NCBI RefSeq assembly: GCF_037126465.1
Contig: NC_088206.1
Location: 51,688,841-51,752,840, forward strand
DNA length: 64,000 nt
Direction: 5' to 3'
Source of the DNA: Ornithodoros turicata
Lineage: Eukaryota > Arthropoda > Arachnida > Ixodida > Argasidae
The position numbers and the translations under genes are program-made. The notes under the pieces are model-generated. The model was not told where the DNA came from. It did no database searches and worked only from the letters and a program-made list of their open reading frames with translations. This document shows positions 63,847 to 64,000 of this stretch, in pieces. Positions within the stretch are counted from its first letter, which is position 1, and the number at the start of each line of letters is the position of its first letter.

Positions 63847-64000
63847 ATGATATTCGACCCCCCTTCCATTCAATACGGCATGGAAGATACTTCGTACCAA
63901 CTCTTTTTTCCGGTCAACGGGGTAAATAATGCAGTGATTGAAATTTCTATTCAAAATTTGCAAAGGGCACACTTGGATCTGTACGGCAGCTTCGTGTCTT
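63847..64000 (+). CDS. Polinton structural-type protein, cut by window end
   Basis: An ATG at 63847 opens a frame that runs to the window end (51 codons seen). It starts MIFDPPSIQYGMEDTSYQ and goes on to VIEISIQNLQRAHLDLYG. A start with ..PP.Q.SI......W/F.P......IEF.I.....YLDL matches proteins annotated as F54H12.2-like that accompany Polintons and are candidate capsid proteins. Too little is visible for certainty. Confidence 0.5.
   Translation, partial: MIFDPPSIQYGMEDTSYQLFFPVNGVNNAVIEISIQNLQRAHLDLYGSFVS

Larger units (their letters stand above)
60500..64000 (+). mobile_element. Polinton/Maverick (adintovirus-like) element, partial
   Basis: Seven or eight closely packed or overlapping same-strand ORFs start with an A32-like packaging ATPase and continue with small basic, beta-rich and capsid-type proteins. 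Polymerase B, integrase and protease are not in the window and would be expected further right. The terminal inverted repeat and 6-bp duplication could not be fixed. Confidence 0.78.

Overview
The window is eukaryotic, gene-poor and very repeat-rich. It has AT-rich flanks, GT-AG introns of up to 5 kb, decayed transposable elements of nearly every class and one clear multi-exon host gene. A tRNA-derived SINE of a kind familiar from hard ticks, Penelope-like remains, THAP/TTAA elements and SWIM-YqaJ elements suggest a tick or other chelicerate. The taxon is an inference and the species is unknown.

Layout. 1-6474 and 15086-21559 are two copies, about 99.9% identical, of one segment in direct orientation. 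Each carries a Penelope-like GIY-YIG relic, a LINE reverse-transcriptase relic, a foldback satellite, a truncated mariner-type foldback element and a THAP-like ORF flanked by TTAA. Between them lie a minus-strand LINE (8676-10950), a diverged third THAP-like element (11255-12101) and a broken P2X7-type cysteine-rich gene (12619-13131). 21637-21975 is a SINE, 22029-24489 a dead hAT transposase and 24634-25720 (minus) a dead SWIM/YqaJ nuclease gene.

28566-46741 (plus) is one 14-exon host gene of the SLC13 sodium/dicarboxylate symporter family. All splice phases agree, giving an uninterrupted reading frame of 1727 codons. The cytoplasmic loop after the first hairpin, normally a few dozen residues, is expanded to about 1180 residues. 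Most of this comes from one 2.86-kb exon with 28 copies of a 16-residue Pro/Thr/Ser repeat arranged as a four-unit higher-order repeat. Both SNT sodium/substrate motifs are altered, so this looks like a highly modified and possibly non-transporting member. Its introns hold a Tigger-like element, an 879-bp mariner foldback element, a hAT-like element with a perfect 8-bp target duplication, and several small foldback elements.

From 47 to 60 kb the sequence is mobile: a structurally complete non-autonomous LTR element (47068-48630), a hAT MITE with perfect terminal inverted repeats (TIRs) and an 8-bp target duplication (49710-50332), an unclassified 3.2-kb TIR element (51193-54359), a TA-flanked 1.3-kb element (55698-56983) and a minus-strand I-group LINE with RNase H (57890-59650).

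From about 60.5 kb to the end is one side of a Polinton/Maverick (adintovirus-like) element. It has a packaging ATPase followed by a compact, overlapping, same-strand array of small virion-type genes. Several are frameshifted, and the last is cut by the window end. All assignments come from reading translations and motifs; no database search was possible.
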